DNA of 64,000 nucleotides, taken from Arthrobacter sp. SLBN-112 (GTDB lineage: Bacteria; Actinomycetota; Actinomycetes; Actinomycetales; Micrococcaceae). Positions 1 through 9,053 of the stretch are shown piece after piece. The notes beneath the pieces were generated by a model. The model saw nothing but the letters and a program-made list of their open reading frames with translations. It had not been told where the DNA came from and did not search any database. Numbering within the stretch: the first letter of the stretch is position 1; each line of letters starts with the position of its first letter. A program made the position numbers and the translations under genes. The DNA is taken from NCBI RefSeq assembly GCF_030944625.1, contig NZ_JAUSXY010000001.1, forward strand, positions 744,001-808,000. The letters are read 5' to 3'.

Positions 1-259
1 GCTCAACGAGGCACTGCACGAGACCGTGCACACCGCCGGCGTCCCCGAAGAAGCCGCCAAGGCCATGCTGTTCGGCCACGTCCAGATCGCCCTGACCAAC
101 GCCCTGCGCGGCTCCAACCCGTTCTCCGAGGCCTGCGAAATTGCCATCCAGTACGGCAAGGACACCATCATCAAGGACGACTGGAAGAAGATCTTCGACG
201 ACTCCGAACTGGATGGCGTCATCGCCAAGATGCTCAAGCTCGAAGCCGTCAAACGCTAG
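1..259 (+). CDS. C-terminal part of a phosphogluconate-dehydrogenase-like oxidoreductase (5' end outside window)
   Basis: The reading frame is open from base 2 and ends with TAG at 257-259, so only about 85 C-terminal residues are present. The stretch with FGHVQIAL, FSEACEIAI and KDDWKKIF resembles the C-terminal domain of decarboxylating phosphogluconate-type dehydrogenases (PGDH_C, a helical dimerisation domain), which follows an NAD(P)-binding Rossmann domain in full-length proteins. That domain would lie upstream of the window. The gene converges on the enolase-superfamily gene at 292-1479. A sugar-acid or sugar-phosphate oxidation role is inferred from the domain and from the neighbouring sugar-acid dehydratase; the substrate cannot be told. 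Confidence 0.6.
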   Translation, partial: LNEALHETVHTAGVPEEAAKAMLFGHVQIALTNALRGSNPFSEACEIAIQYGKDTIIKDDWKKIFDDSELDGVIAKMLKLEAVKR

Positions 260-266
260 GCCCCGA

Positions 267-289
267 CAAGAGGCGGCTGCCACCTCTTG
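267..289. terminator. Hairpin between convergent genes
   Basis: Inverted arms CAAGAGG (267-273) and CCTCTTG (283-289) enclose a 9-base loop between two convergent stop codons. No clear T-tract is seen on either strand, so it is a weak candidate for a bidirectional terminator. Confidence 0.35.
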
Positions 290-291
290 GC

Positions 292-1479
292 TTAGATCGC
301 GGGCGTCCGCTCAAGGTTGAAGAAGGAGCAGGCGTCCGGCGGCCGGATGTCTGCGACGGCATCACTGAAGATCCGCATCGGGTGCGGTGTGTACGGGTGC
401 TCCGCTATGGCCTCGAAGTCCAGTTCGATGCCCAGGCCCACCCCTTCAGGAATGAGGACGTCACCCTCCTCGGTCAGTTGCAGGCGTTCGTTCGAGATCT
501 CACTTCGCCAAGGCACATCCGTGGCCATGATTTCCAGGTACCGGAAGTTGGGCAGCATAGCGCCCAACTGGAGGGTTGCTGCGGTACTGAGCGGACCGCT
601 TGGGTTGTGGGGTGCGAATGGAATGTAGTGGGCCGCCGCGAGCGTGGAGATAAATGACAGTTCCAACAGTCCTCCCGCGTGTGTGACGTCGGGCTGTATG
701 TAGTCCACTGCCTTACGGGCGAGGGCGGGAACGAAGGTGTTCCGCCCCATCCACCGCTCACCTGCAGCGATCGGAACCGGAGATTTGGAGCGTATCTCCA
801 CGAGGGAATCGATTCCGTCGGGAGGGCATGGCTCCTCGAAGAACACCGGTTGGAATTGTTCGATCTCGCGGGCAACCCGAATGGCTGTGGGGACGTCGAA
901 CCGCCCGTGTCCTTCGATAAAGAGTTCAACATCATCGCCCACTGCATCGCGCACAGCGGCCACGGGTTCAAGCATCCGCCGCAAGTCCCTCGGCTCCAAG
1001 GTTAGGTCCGCCGCCTCAAACGGGTCCCACTTGAGTCCGCGGAACCCTTGGGCAACGGTCTTCACGGCTGCGTCGGCAAATTCTTCAGGCGTTCTTGCTC
1101 CCGAAAACCAGCCGTTGGCGTACGCCCGGACCCTGTCGCGGACCTGGCCACCCAGCATTCGGTGGATAGGCACATCCAGGGCACGGGAAGATACATCCCA
1201 CATAGCCATTTCAAGGGCGCTCAGGGCGGTCATGGACACAGGACCGCCGCGCCAGTAGGCGTCGCGGTGAAGTTCGTAGATGGTTTGGCTGATCCGTGTT
1301 GGGTCCTTGCCCCGGACAGCGTCGGCGAGCACGGCAACGGCGCCCCTGACTGCGTGCTCCTGCCCTTCGAGGGTTGCTTCGGCGACGCCGGTGAGGCCCG
1401 AATCGGTGCTCAACCGGACGAAGATGAGATTTGTCCGGTAAAAGTCGACTACAACAGTGTCGAGGTTAGTGATTTTCAT
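292..1479 (-). CDS. Mandelate racemase/muconate lactonizing family protein, galactonate/gluconate-dehydratase-like
   Basis: This 395-residue protein has the enolase-superfamily layout: an N-terminal capping domain (about 1-120) and a C-terminal TIM barrel. Visible signatures are KWDPF (position of the catalytic Lys strand), metal-ligand segments around EGHGRF, FFEEP and AAGERW, and the barrel-end motif APHNPSGP, which is typical of acid-sugar dehydratases of the D-galactonate/D-gluconate type. Such enzymes remove water from an aldonate to give a 2-keto-3-deoxy acid in the cytoplasm. The start is the ATG at 1477-1479. Immediately upstream lies only the tail of an ABC permease gene, so this gene was probably the distal gene of a transporter operon that has been lost. 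Family is firm; exact substrate is inference. Confidence 0.8.
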   Translation of the reverse strand: MKITNLDTVVVDFYRTNLIFVRLSTDSGLTGVAEATLEGQEHAVRGAVAVLADAVRGKDPTRISQTIYELHRDAYWRGGPVSMTALSALEMAMWDVSSRALDVPIHRMLGGQVRDRVRAYANGWFSGARTPEEFADAAVKTVAQGFRGLKWDPFEAADLTLEPRDLRRMLEPVAAVRDAVGDDVELFIEGHGRFDVPTAIRVAREIEQFQPVFFEEPCPPDGIDSLVEIRSKSPVPIAAGERWMGRNTFVPALARKAVDYIQPDVTHAGGLLELSFISTLAAAHYIPFAPHNPSGPLSTAATLQLGAMLPNFRYLEIMATDVPWRSEISNERLQLTEEGDVLIPEGVGLGIELDFEAIAEHPYTPHPMRIFSDAVADIRPPDACSFFNLERTPAI

Positions 1480-1485
1480 ATCGGA

Positions 1486-1602
1486 TCATCCCTTAACAGC
1501 GCCGGCGGTCATCCCGCTGACCACATATCGTTGTGCGAACAGGTAGAAGGCGACTGCCGGCAGGGTAAACAAGAGACTCACTGCCATGATGCTTTGAATT
1601 GA
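1486..1602 (-). pseudogene. Remnant of a MalG-type sugar ABC permease (C-terminal about 38 codons only)
   Basis: Reading the minus strand from about 1602 to the TGA at 1486-1488 gives a sequence with SIQSIMAVSLLFTLP, YLFAQRYVV and GMTAGAVKG, which is the usual last membrane span and tail of MalG-family sugar permeases. There is no start codon or upstream part: 12 bases further up is the stop codon of the lacI-family gene (1615-1617), in the same frame. The rest of the permease, and presumably a whole ABC operon, is missing. The fragment sits 6 bases upstream of the dehydratase start, as expected for a former operon partner. It is a deletion scar rather than a gene. Confidence 0.75.
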
Positions 1603-1614
1603 GGTGTCCTCAAG

Positions 1615-2658
1615 TCAGGCCGCCGGGGGCGCGGTGGATTCGCGGACGATCACCTGGGTGGCCAGCTCCACACGGTGGGAATCCAGCACTTCGCCGCGCG
1701 CCTGCCGCAGCAGGGACCTGAGGGCGGCGCGTCCCATTTCTTCGAGGGGCTGTGCCACGGAGCTCAACGATGGCACCGATTGCTCACCCTGGTTGGTGCC
1801 GTCAAAACCGATCAGGCTGATGTCTTCGGGAACCCTGATTCCGTGGTGCCGCGCTTCGCTCAGGACGCCCAGGGCAATGGCGTCACTGCCGGCAAAGATG
1901 GCAGTAGGGAGGGAATCAAGCTTCAACAACTCTTTGAAGCCACTGACCCCGCTCTCGGTCCGGAAGCGGCCTCCGGAGACTATGTATTGGGGGTCAACCT
2001 TGATGCCTTGGGCCATGAGCGCAGCCATGTATCCGTGCAGCCGCGCCTGGTTGCATTCAGCGTCTTCTATGCCGCCGATGTAGGCGATCCGCCGGTGTCC
2101 CAGTCCCAGCAGGTGCTCAGTGGCGGCTTTGCCGCCCGCCCAGTTGGTGGCCCCAACGCTGACGACGTCAGCTGAGGGCGGGTTGAGCGGGTCAATGACG
2201 ACGACGGGGATCTGACGGCGCCGGAATGCATGCAGTTGCGCTTCGCTAAAGGCAGAGGTGACCACGATCATCCCGGCCCGGCCCTCTTCGAGCATGCGCT
2301 GGGCGCGGCGTTCCGGAGTATGTCTGCCAGGAGTGGATTGGCCGGTGACGCTCACCAGGATTTCGACGTCGGCGCCGGCGGCGAATTGCAGAATGCCATT
2401 CAGGACCTGGATGGTGTACGCGGAGTCGAGCACATCGATGACCACTTCCACCACGGTCCCGCTTTCGGCGGCTGCCCGACGCTGCACAGGCGATTTGTAC
2501 CCCGCTTGCTCCAGGGCTGCGAGGATTCGGGCCCTGGTTTCCGGCGCCACATCATCACGGCCGTTCACCACCTTGGAAACCGTCGGAGCCGAGACCCCTG
2601 CCTGCCTGGCCACCGTGGCGAGCGTTGGCTTTGTCCGCTCAGGCATCTTGGTCGTCAT
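1615..2658 (-). CDS. LacI-family transcriptional regulator
   Basis: About 347 residues. The N-terminal helix-turn-helix (ATVARQAGVSAPTVSKVVNG) is followed by the hinge and a periplasmic-binding-protein-like sugar sensor with the usual GYKSP, GMIVV, GHRRIAYIGG and DISLIGFD segments. The ATG at 2656-2658 places the HTH close to the N terminus as normal; the frame is open further upstream to 2742 but that extension is not LacI-like. It is divergent from the ABC sugar operon starting at 2896 and is its likely local repressor. A 14-bp inverted repeat at 2827-2840 and a CTTTCGAAAG palindrome at 2671-2680, both with the central CG common in LacI operators, lie between them. The inducer is unknown. 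Confidence 0.88.
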   Translation of the reverse strand: MTTKMPERTKPTLATVARQAGVSAPTVSKVVNGRDDVAPETRARILAALEQAGYKSPVQRRAAAESGTVVEVVIDVLDSAYTIQVLNGILQFAAGADVEILVSVTGQSTPGRHTPERRAQRMLEEGRAGMIVVTSAFSEAQLHAFRRRQIPVVVIDPLNPPSADVVSVGATNWAGGKAATEHLLGLGHRRIAYIGGIEDAECNQARLHGYMAALMAQGIKVDPQYIVSGGRFRTESGVSGFKELLKLDSLPTAIFAGSDAIALGVLSEARHHGIRVPEDISLIGFDGTNQGEQSVPSLSSVAQPLEEMGRAALRSLLRQARGEVLDSHRVELATQVIVRESTAPPAA

Positions 2659-2670
2659 GGAGTTCGCAAT

Positions 2671-2840
2671 CTTTCGAAAGTAAATTGGGTCTCCATTGTG
2701 CAGAGCGGGCATCAAGTCGGTCAAGGACCCCAGGGAACTCATGGTTGTAGTTCAAAAGAGGCTCCACAATCCCTTGACGACGCCAAGCTTTCAGGCTTTA
2801 GTTTAGAGCGTGACTTATATCACCGATCGAAATGTTTCGA
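2671..2840. promoter_or_regulatory. Divergent control region with candidate LacI operators
   Basis: In the gap between the lacI-family gene and the ABC operon, TCGAAA-TG-TTTCGA (2827-2840) and CTTTCGAAAG (2671-2680) share a TTTCGA core. LacI-family operators are commonly palindromes centred on CG, so both are candidate sites. One lies just upstream of the regulator and one about 56 bases upstream of the binding-protein start. No convincing -35/-10 pair was identified. Confidence 0.4.
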
Positions 2841-2895
2841 ATAATCGTCGGAGCTGACGCCCCGCACTCGACAGCAAATAGACAATGGAGAAGCA

Positions 2896-4225
2896 ATGAA
2901 GCAATCCCAGACCTCCCGGCGTTCTTTCCTCGCCCTCGCTGCCCTTACTCCCTTTGCCGTTGCCGCAACGTCTGCCTGCGGGACGTCCGGTCCGGGGCGC
3001 CTCCAGCGGTGGCGGGGGCGCCAGCATGTGGTTCCTTTCCGGCGAGCCGAACCAGACCAATATGCAGAAGGCAGTCGATGCCTTCAACCAGGCAAACCCC
3101 GATAACAAAATCGCGATCACGTTCTTCCAGAACGACGCCTACAAGACCAAGATTAAGACCGCCATTGGCGCCAACCAGGCCCCCACCATCATCTACAACT
3201 GGGGCGGCGGCACCCTGAAGTCGTACGCTGAGGCGAACCAGGTCGAGGACCTGACCAGCTGGCTGGATTCCGAGCCCGACCTGAAGAAGAAGTTCTTTCC
3301 CTCGACGTTCAGCGCGGCCACCGTCAACGGCAAGATCTACGCCCTGCCCAACATGTACGTCGGTCCGATTGTCCTGTTCTACAACAAGGAGCTTTTCCAG
3401 AAGGCAGGCGTCCAGCCGCCCAAGACCTGGGACGACGTCATGTCACTGGTCAAGACCTTCAACGGCATGGGGGTGGCACCCTTCTCACTCGGTGGCCAGT
3501 CGCGCTGGACCTCGATGATGTGGCTGGAATACCTGCTGGACCGCATTGGCGGACCCGACGTGTTCAAGGCGATCTTCGAAGGCAAGCCAAATGCCTGGAC
3601 GGATCCCGCCGTGATCGAGACCGGCACCAAGATCCAGGAGCTGGTTTCTGCCGAAGGCTTCATCAAAGGCTTCTCCTCCATCACCGCTGACTCAAATGCG
3701 GACCAGGCCCTTCTGTTCTCGGGCAAGGCCGCCATGATGCTGCACGGTTCCTGGACGTACGGCCCTATGAAGAAGGCAGGCCAGAACTTCGTGCAGGACG
3801 GGAAACTCGGCTTCGTTCAGTTCCCCACCATTCCCGGCGGCAAGGGCGACCCGAAGAACGGCGTCGGAAACCCGGCGAACTATCAGTCCATTTCCGCCAA
3901 GGCCAGCGACAAGGAAAAGGAGTCCGCCAAGAAGTTCCTCAAGGACGGCATCATGACCGACACGATGATCGATGCCTACATCAACTCCGGCTCCGTGCCC
4001 ATCGTCAACGGCATCGAAAACAAGCTGAACACTTCCCCGGACAAGGAATTCCTCAACTTCGTCTATGACCTCGCCAAGAACGCCCCCAGCTTCCAGCAGT
4101 CCTGGGACCAGGCGCTGAGCCCCACCGCAGCCGAGGCCCTGCTGAACAACATCGACCAGCTGTTCCTGAAGTCGATCACCCCGCAGCAGTTCGCCGAGAA
4201 CATGAACGCCACCCTGGGCAAATGA
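2896..4225 (+). CDS. Sugar ABC transporter substrate-binding lipoprotein (apparent one-base frameshift near 2994-2997)
   Basis: This would be a 442-residue extracytoplasmic solute-binding protein (family 1). The start at 2896 follows a good ribosome site (ggag). The N terminus has a twin-arginine motif (SRRSFLA), a hydrophobic stretch and a lipobox ending at Cys28 (ATSAC), so it is a Tat-exported lipoprotein. The signal frame breaks in a run of four G at 2994-2997. Removing one G joins it to the mature frame with a Ser/Gly linker, then FLSGEPNQTNMQKAVDAF and a normal binding-protein body to 4225. The mature frame alone starts inside the signal region and would not be exported. Either a sequencing error or a real mutation would explain it (see findings). 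First gene of the operon with two permeases. Confidence 0.82.
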
Positions 4226-5157
4226 GTAACGCAATTTCCACCGCCCCGGGGGCCGCCGTCGGCACCAAGGATTCCAGGCAAACCGAAAAGCGCAAGGCCG
4301 CCCTGGCGTGGCTGACAGTGCCGGCGCTGTTCTTCTTCCTGGTCTTCGCCGTCATCCCGCTGGCCGGTGTGCTCATCCTCAGCTTCGCCAGCTGGGATGG
4401 AATCGGCGCCATCGGGGCGGCGGGGATGGACAACTGGTTCTCCGTGCTGGCGGATCCCGGACTCTACAACGCCTTGGGCCTTACCTTCCTGATCATGATC
4501 GTCTCGTGGCTGGTCCAGACCCCCATCAGCCTCCTTCTGGGCGTCTTCACGGCGGGAAGCCAGCGCTACCGGGCGGCCCTTGCCGTCCTGTACTTCCTGC
4601 CCCTGCTGCTGTCCTCAGCCGCCGTCGCCATCGCCTTCAAGGCCCTTTTGGACCCGAACTTCGGCCTGGCAACCGGCCTGGGGCTGCCTTTCCTGGCGCA
4701 GGACTGGCTGGGGGTACCCCAGCTGGCCGTGGGCCTGGTCATCTTCGTCATCGCCTGGCAGTTCGTTCCGTTCCACACGCTCATCTACCAAGGCGGCGTG
4801 CGGCAGATCCCGAAGTCCCTCTACGAGGCAGCGCAGATCGACGGCGCCGGAACCATCAAGCAGTTCTTCCACATCACCCTGCCCCAGTTGAAGTACACCA
4901 TCATCACCTCCTCAACGTTGATGGTGGTGGGTTCGCTGACCTACTTCGACCTGATCTTCGTCCTCACCGGCGGCGGACCGGGAAACTCCACGCGGATCCT
5001 TGCCCTCGATATGTACCTGCGGGGCTTCCGGGCCAACCTCATGGGGCCGGCCAGCGTCATCGCCGTCATTCTCGTCATCATCGGCCTTGCACTTGCCTTG
5101 TTCCTCCAACGCCTTGGAGGCAAGGACAAACAAGGCAGCCAATTGGAAGGTCTGTAG
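4222..5157 (+). CDS. Carbohydrate ABC transporter permease (MalF/UgpA type)
   Basis: This 311-residue membrane protein has about six hydrophobic spans and the binding-protein-dependent transport signature loop near EAAQIDGAGTIKQFFHITLP, which contacts the ATPase. The ATG overlaps the binding-protein stop by four bases, so translation is coupled. With the next gene it forms the heterodimeric channel of a CUT1-type importer. No ATPase gene is present in the operon; a shared MsiK-like ATPase elsewhere is usual for actinobacterial CUT1 systems (inference). Confidence 0.88.
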   Translation: MSNAISTAPGAAVGTKDSRQTEKRKAALAWLTVPALFFFLVFAVIPLAGVLILSFASWDGIGAIGAAGMDNWFSVLADPGLYNALGLTFLIMIVSWLVQTPISLLLGVFTAGSQRYRAALAVLYFLPLLLSSAAVAIAFKALLDPNFGLATGLGLPFLAQDWLGVPQLAVGLVIFVIAWQFVPFHTLIYQGGVRQIPKSLYEAAQIDGAGTIKQFFHITLPQLKYTIITSSTLMVVGSLTYFDLIFVLTGGGPGNSTRILALDMYLRGFRANLMGPASVIAVILVIIGLALALFLQRLGGKDKQGSQLEGL

Positions 5158-5158
5158 G

Positions 5159-6062
5159 GTGAGTACCGTCTTGAAAACCGCCGGGGATGCCCCGGCCCGC
5201 TCCGCCGCCAATCCCACCACCGCCAAGCGGGGGCTCGCCGGCCGCATGAAGCGGCTGAACATCCCCGGCGGCTTGGGCGGCTGGATTTGGCTGGCCATTA
5301 TCATCCTGCCGATCTACTACGTGGTGATCACCAGCCTTAAGACGCAGGCAGGGTACTTCGGCCAGAATCCCCTGGCCTTCCCCACCTCGCCCACGCTGGA
5401 GAACTACCAGCTGGTCCTCGAGGCAGACTTCGCCAAGTACTTCATGAACAGCGCCATCGTGACGCTCGGTTCCGTAATTCCCACCGTGCTGATTTCGTTC
5501 ATGGCCTCGTTCGCGATCGTCCGTGGCAGCGGGAGGTTCCTCAAGCTGGTCAACGGCATGTTCCTCATGGGGCTGGCCATCCCGCTCCAGGCCACGATCA
5601 TCCCGATCTACCTGATGATCATCCGCCTCAACCTGTACGACAGCCTGCTGGCGCTCATGCTGCCGTCCATAGCATTTGCCATCCCCTTGACTGTGCTGAT
5701 CCTCTCCAACTTCATCCGTGACGTCCCGAACGAACTGTTCGAGTCGATGCGGCTGGACGGCTGCAGCGAGTGGCAGACCATGTGGCGGCTCGCCCTGCCG
5801 TTGACCCGCCCGGCCATTGTGACCGTTGCCATCTACAACGGCCTGCATGTCTGGAACGGGTTCCTGCTTCCGCTGGTGCTCACCCAGAGCCCCAGCCTGC
5901 GGGTCCTGCCCCTGGGCCTATGGACCTTCCAGGGTGAATTCAGCGTCAACATCCCGGCCGTGCTCGCCTCGGTGATGCTCAGCACGCTGCCCATCTCTGG
6001 TGCTCTATGTCATCGGCCGGCGCCAACTGCTCGCAGGCCTGACGGCCGGCTTCAGCAAGTAG
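5159..6062 (+). CDS. Carbohydrate ABC transporter permease (MalG type; apparent one-base frameshift near 5996)
   Basis: Translation begins at the GTG at 5159, one base after the previous stop. The N terminus is basic, followed by six hydrophobic spans and the EAA loop (FESMRLDGCSEWQTMWRLALP). The frame breaks at 5994-5998 (TCTCT). Dropping one T restores the expected MalG ending, a last span followed by LLAGLTAGFSK, with a stop at 6060-6062 and total length about 300 residues. Unrepaired, the protein would run to 6079 with an unrelated Arg/Pro-rich tail. This is the second single-base insertion in this operon, and the same kind is seen in dnaN, so an error in the sequence is favoured. Confidence 0.8.
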
Positions 6063-6075
6063 AAAGAACCGTTAC

Positions 6076-7266
6076 ATGACCACAGCAAAACCACTCCGGG
6101 TGGGCATGGTGGGCTACGCCTTCATGGGGGCAGCCCACTCCCACGCCTGGCGCACCGCACCCAGGTTCTTTGACCTGCCGCTGCAGCCGCAGCTCACCGC
6201 AGTCGCCGGCAGGAAAGCCGATGGCGTGCGCGCCGCTGCGGACAAGTTGGGCTGGGGATCGGTGGAAACCGACTGGCGCCGCCTTATCGATCGCGACGAC
6301 ATCGACCTCATCGACATCTGCACGCCCGGCAACACCCATGCCGAGATAGCCATTGCGGCCCTCGAAGCCGGCAAGCACGTGCTCTGCGAAAAACCGCTGG
6401 CCAACTCCGTGGAGGAAGCCGAGCTGATGACGCATGCGGCGGAGACCGCCGCAAAGAGCGGGGTCCTCTCGATGTGCGGCTTCAGTTACCGGCGGACGCC
6501 GGCGCTGGCCCTGGCCAAACGGTTCGTTGACCAGGGCAGGCTCGGCGACATTCGACACGTCCGGGCGCAGTACCTGCAGGACTGGCTCTCCGATGCCAAC
6601 GCCCCCATGACTTGGCGGCTGGACAAGAGCAAGTCCGGTTCAGGCTCCCTGGGTGATATCGGAGCGCACAGCATCGATGCCGCCCAATGGGTCACCGGCC
6701 AAAACATCACCGGCGTATCGGCGATGCTGGAAACCTTCGTCCCCGAGCGTCCCTTGGCGGGCGACATGGTGGGCCTGGGCGGCCACGGCGACATCAGCAG
6801 CGACGCGCCGCGCGGAAAGGTCACCGTTGATGATGCGGCCATCTTCAGCGCAAGGTTCGACGGCGGCGCTTCCGCGGGTGCGATCGGCGTCTTTGAGGCG
6901 ACACGGTACGCCCTGGGGAGGAAGAACGCCATGCGGCTGGAGGTCAATGGCACCAAGGGCTCCTTGGCCTTTGATTTCGAGGAAATGAACGTCCTGTCCT
7001 TCTATGACGCCGCAGAGTCGCCCGACGCCGGATTCCGCCGGATCTTCGTCACCGAGCCCGAGCACCCCTACGTCGTCAACTGGTGGCCAACCGGGCACGG
7101 CCTGGGCTACGAGCACGGTTTCACGCATCAAGTGGTGGACCTCGTCACTGCCATCGGCGAGGGCCGCCAGCCTGAGCCGTCCTTCGCGGATGCCCTGCAA
7201 GTGCAGCGGGTCCTGGCAGCCGTGGAGTCCAGCGCCACGCATTCGAGCCAGTGGCAAAAAGTCTGA
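6076..7266 (+). CDS. Gfo/Idh/MocA-family oxidoreductase
   Basis: This 396-residue protein has an N-terminal Rossmann domain starting VGMVGYAFMG and the family's EKPLANSVEEAE motif, whose Lys is catalytic, at about residues 102-113. A C-terminal alpha/beta substrate domain follows. These enzymes oxidise or reduce sugar and inositol ring positions with NAD(P). The gene follows the permease by 13 bases. Together with a second paralogue at 9038-10153, a TIM-barrel isomerase and ThuA, it suggests a route through 3-keto-sugar intermediates; that route is inference from context. Confidence 0.88.
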   Translation: MTTAKPLRVGMVGYAFMGAAHSHAWRTAPRFFDLPLQPQLTAVAGRKADGVRAAADKLGWGSVETDWRRLIDRDDIDLIDICTPGNTHAEIAIAALEAGKHVLCEKPLANSVEEAELMTHAAETAAKSGVLSMCGFSYRRTPALALAKRFVDQGRLGDIRHVRAQYLQDWLSDANAPMTWRLDKSKSGSGSLGDIGAHSIDAAQWVTGQNITGVSAMLETFVPERPLAGDMVGLGGHGDISSDAPRGKVTVDDAAIFSARFDGGASAGAIGVFEATRYALGRKNAMRLEVNGTKGSLAFDFEEMNVLSFYDAAESPDAGFRRIFVTEPEHPYVVNWWPTGHGLGYEHGFTHQVVDLVTAIGEGRQPEPSFADALQVQRVLAAVESSATHSSQWQKV

Positions 7267-7302
7267 GCAGAGACCAAGCTTCAAGAAAACCAAGGAACAG
7301 AC

Positions 7303-8307
7303 ATGACACGACCAATCACGTTGTTTACGGGCCAGTGGGCGGACCTGCCCTTTGAGGAAGTGGCGCGGCTTGCCGGCGAGTGGGGCTTCGACGGGCTGGA
7401 GATTGCCTGCTGGGGAGACCACTTGGACCCTCGCCGGGCCGCCGAGGACGACAACTACCTTCAGGGCCGGTTGGACATCCTTGAGAAGAACAACCTCCAG
7501 GTGTTCGCCATCGCCAACCACCTGACCGGCCAGGCCGTGTGCGACGACCCCATCGACGAGCGCCACCAGGGCATCCTCTCGACTGAGGTCTGGGGCAACG
7601 GCGAGCCTGAAGGGGTGCGCCGCCGGGCGGCGGAGGTCATGAAAGACACCGCGCGGGCCGCCGCCAGGCTTGGCGTCAAAACCGTCACGGGGTTCACCGG
7701 TTCCTCCATCTGGAAGGCAGTGGCCATGTTCCCGCCGGCCTCCCAGGCCATGATCGACGCCGGATACCAGGACTTCGCGGACCGGTGGAACCCCATCCTC
7801 GACGTCTTCGACGAGGTCGGCGTCCGTTTCGCCCTGGAAGTCCACCCGTCTGAAATCGCCTACGACTACTGGACCGCCAAGCGGACCCTTGAAGCGATTG
7901 GCCACAGGAAGAATTTCGGGCTGAACTTCGATCCCTCCCACTTCATCTGGCAGGACCTGGACCCGGTGATGTTCCTGCAGGACTTCGCAGACAAGATCTT
8001 CCACGTCCATGTGAAGGAATCCGTCCGCCAGCTCGACGGCCGCAACGGCCGCCTGGGTTCACACCTCGCCTGGGCCGATCCCCGCCGGGGCTGGGACTTC
8101 GTCACCGCAGGGCACGGCGACGTGCAGTGGAACCGGATCTTCCGGACCCTGAACGCAATCGGCTACGAAGGCCCCACCAGCATCGAGTGGGAGGACGCCG
8201 GAATGGACCGACTCCTCGGCGCCCCCCAGGCGCTGGCCATGGTCCAGGAACTGGCCCGGATCGCCCCGCCGCCAGCTGCCTTCGACGCAGCCTTCGCCAG
8301 CCGCTGA
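7303..8307 (+). CDS. Sugar phosphate isomerase/epimerase-like TIM barrel protein
   Basis: 334 residues of the xylose-isomerase-like AP-endonuclease-2 fold. Metal-ligand segments typical of the family are visible: ALEVHPSEI (Glu, His), NFDPSHF (Asp, His), HVHVKE and SIEWEDAG (Glu). The ATG at 7303 follows a ribosome site (aaggaaca). The family covers isomerases, epimerases, dehydratases such as IolE, and the 3-keto-glycoside cleaving enzymes found next to Gfo/Idh/MocA genes. In this operon the last option fits well but is not proven. Confidence 0.82.
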   Translation: MTRPITLFTGQWADLPFEEVARLAGEWGFDGLEIACWGDHLDPRRAAEDDNYLQGRLDILEKNNLQVFAIANHLTGQAVCDDPIDERHQGILSTEVWGNGEPEGVRRRAAEVMKDTARAAARLGVKTVTGFTGSSIWKAVAMFPPASQAMIDAGYQDFADRWNPILDVFDEVGVRFALEVHPSEIAYDYWTAKRTLEAIGHRKNFGLNFDPSHFIWQDLDPVMFLQDFADKIFHVHVKESVRQLDGRNGRLGSHLAWADPRRGWDFVTAGHGDVQWNRIFRTLNAIGYEGPTSIEWEDAGMDRLLGAPQALAMVQELARIAPPPAAFDAAFASR

Positions 8308-8354
8308 CCCACGCTTTGCCGGCAAAAGCCGGTAGCCAAACAAAGGAAACGTCA

Positions 8355-9053
8355 ATGACAGAAACCAAGAACGCGCTGGTCGTCCGCGGCGGCTGGGACG
8401 GCCACCAGCCCTACGAGGCCACCGAGCTCTTCATCCCCTACCTCAAGGACAACGGCTATGAGGTTCGGGTGGAGGAGTCCCCCAAGGTCTACGCCGACGC
8501 TGCATACATGGCAGGCGTTGACCTGATCATGCAGTGCATGACCATGAGCACCATCGAAAAGGACGAGTTCGCCGGACTGCGGGCAGCAGTCGAAAACGGC
8601 ACCGGCCTGGCAGGCTGGCACGGCGGAATCGCCGATTCCTACCGGAACACCTCCGACTACCTTCACCTGATCGGCGGCCAGTTCGCCTGCCACCCCGGCA
8701 AGCACCCGGACGAGTGCATCGGCGAGCAGTCGGACAACTACGTGCCCTACACCGTCAACATGTTGCCGGCGGCGGCCGAGCACCCCATCACGAAGGGCAT
8801 CAAGGACTTCGACCTCGTTACCGAGCAGTACTGGGTGCTCTCGGACGACTACATCGATGTCCTGGCCACAACCACCCAGAAAGTCCGCGAGTGGGACCCC
8901 TGGAACCGAGAAGTGACGTCCCCGGCGATCTGGACCCGCCAGTGGGGCAAGGGCCGGATCTTTGTCGCCACCCCCGGACACCGGGTGGAAATCCTCCAGG
9001 ACCAGAACGTTCGCACCATCATCGAAAGGGGCCTGCTGTGGGCAAGCCGTTGA
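8355..9053 (+). CDS. thuA: ThuA domain-containing protein
   Basis: About 232 residues, chosen from the ATG at 8355, which is preceded by aaagga. The protein begins NALVVRGGWDGHQP and contains the glutamine-amidotransferase-like fold features of ThuA proteins (GLAGWHGGIADS, a DY/QYW segment, FVATPGHR). In rhizobia ThuA acts with the dehydrogenase ThuB in trehalose/disaccharide use through 3-keto sugars (established family knowledge). Here it lies between the isomerase-like gene and a second dehydrogenase, with a 16-base overlap into the latter. The gene symbol is used by family only. Confidence 0.8.
   Translation: MTETKNALVVRGGWDGHQPYEATELFIPYLKDNGYEVRVEESPKVYADAAYMAGVDLIMQCMTMSTIEKDEFAGLRAAVENGTGLAGWHGGIADSYRNTSDYLHLIGGQFACHPGKHPDECIGEQSDNYVPYTVNMLPAAAEHPITKGIKDFDLVTEQYWVLSDDYIDVLATTTQKVREWDPWNREVTSPAIWTRQWGKGRIFVATPGHRVEILQDQNVRTIIERGLLWASR

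Noticed and set aside
5000..5158. N-terminal extension of the MalG permease frame upstream of 5159
   Set aside because: The open frame overlaps the MalF gene, is Ser/Arg-rich and unlike permeases; GTG 5159 gives the normal N terminus.
8534..9037. Long N-terminal extension of the second Gfo/Idh/MocA protein
   Set aside because: It is the shifted reading of thuA, low-complexity His/Arg/Pro; the Rossmann motif begins right after GTG 9038.
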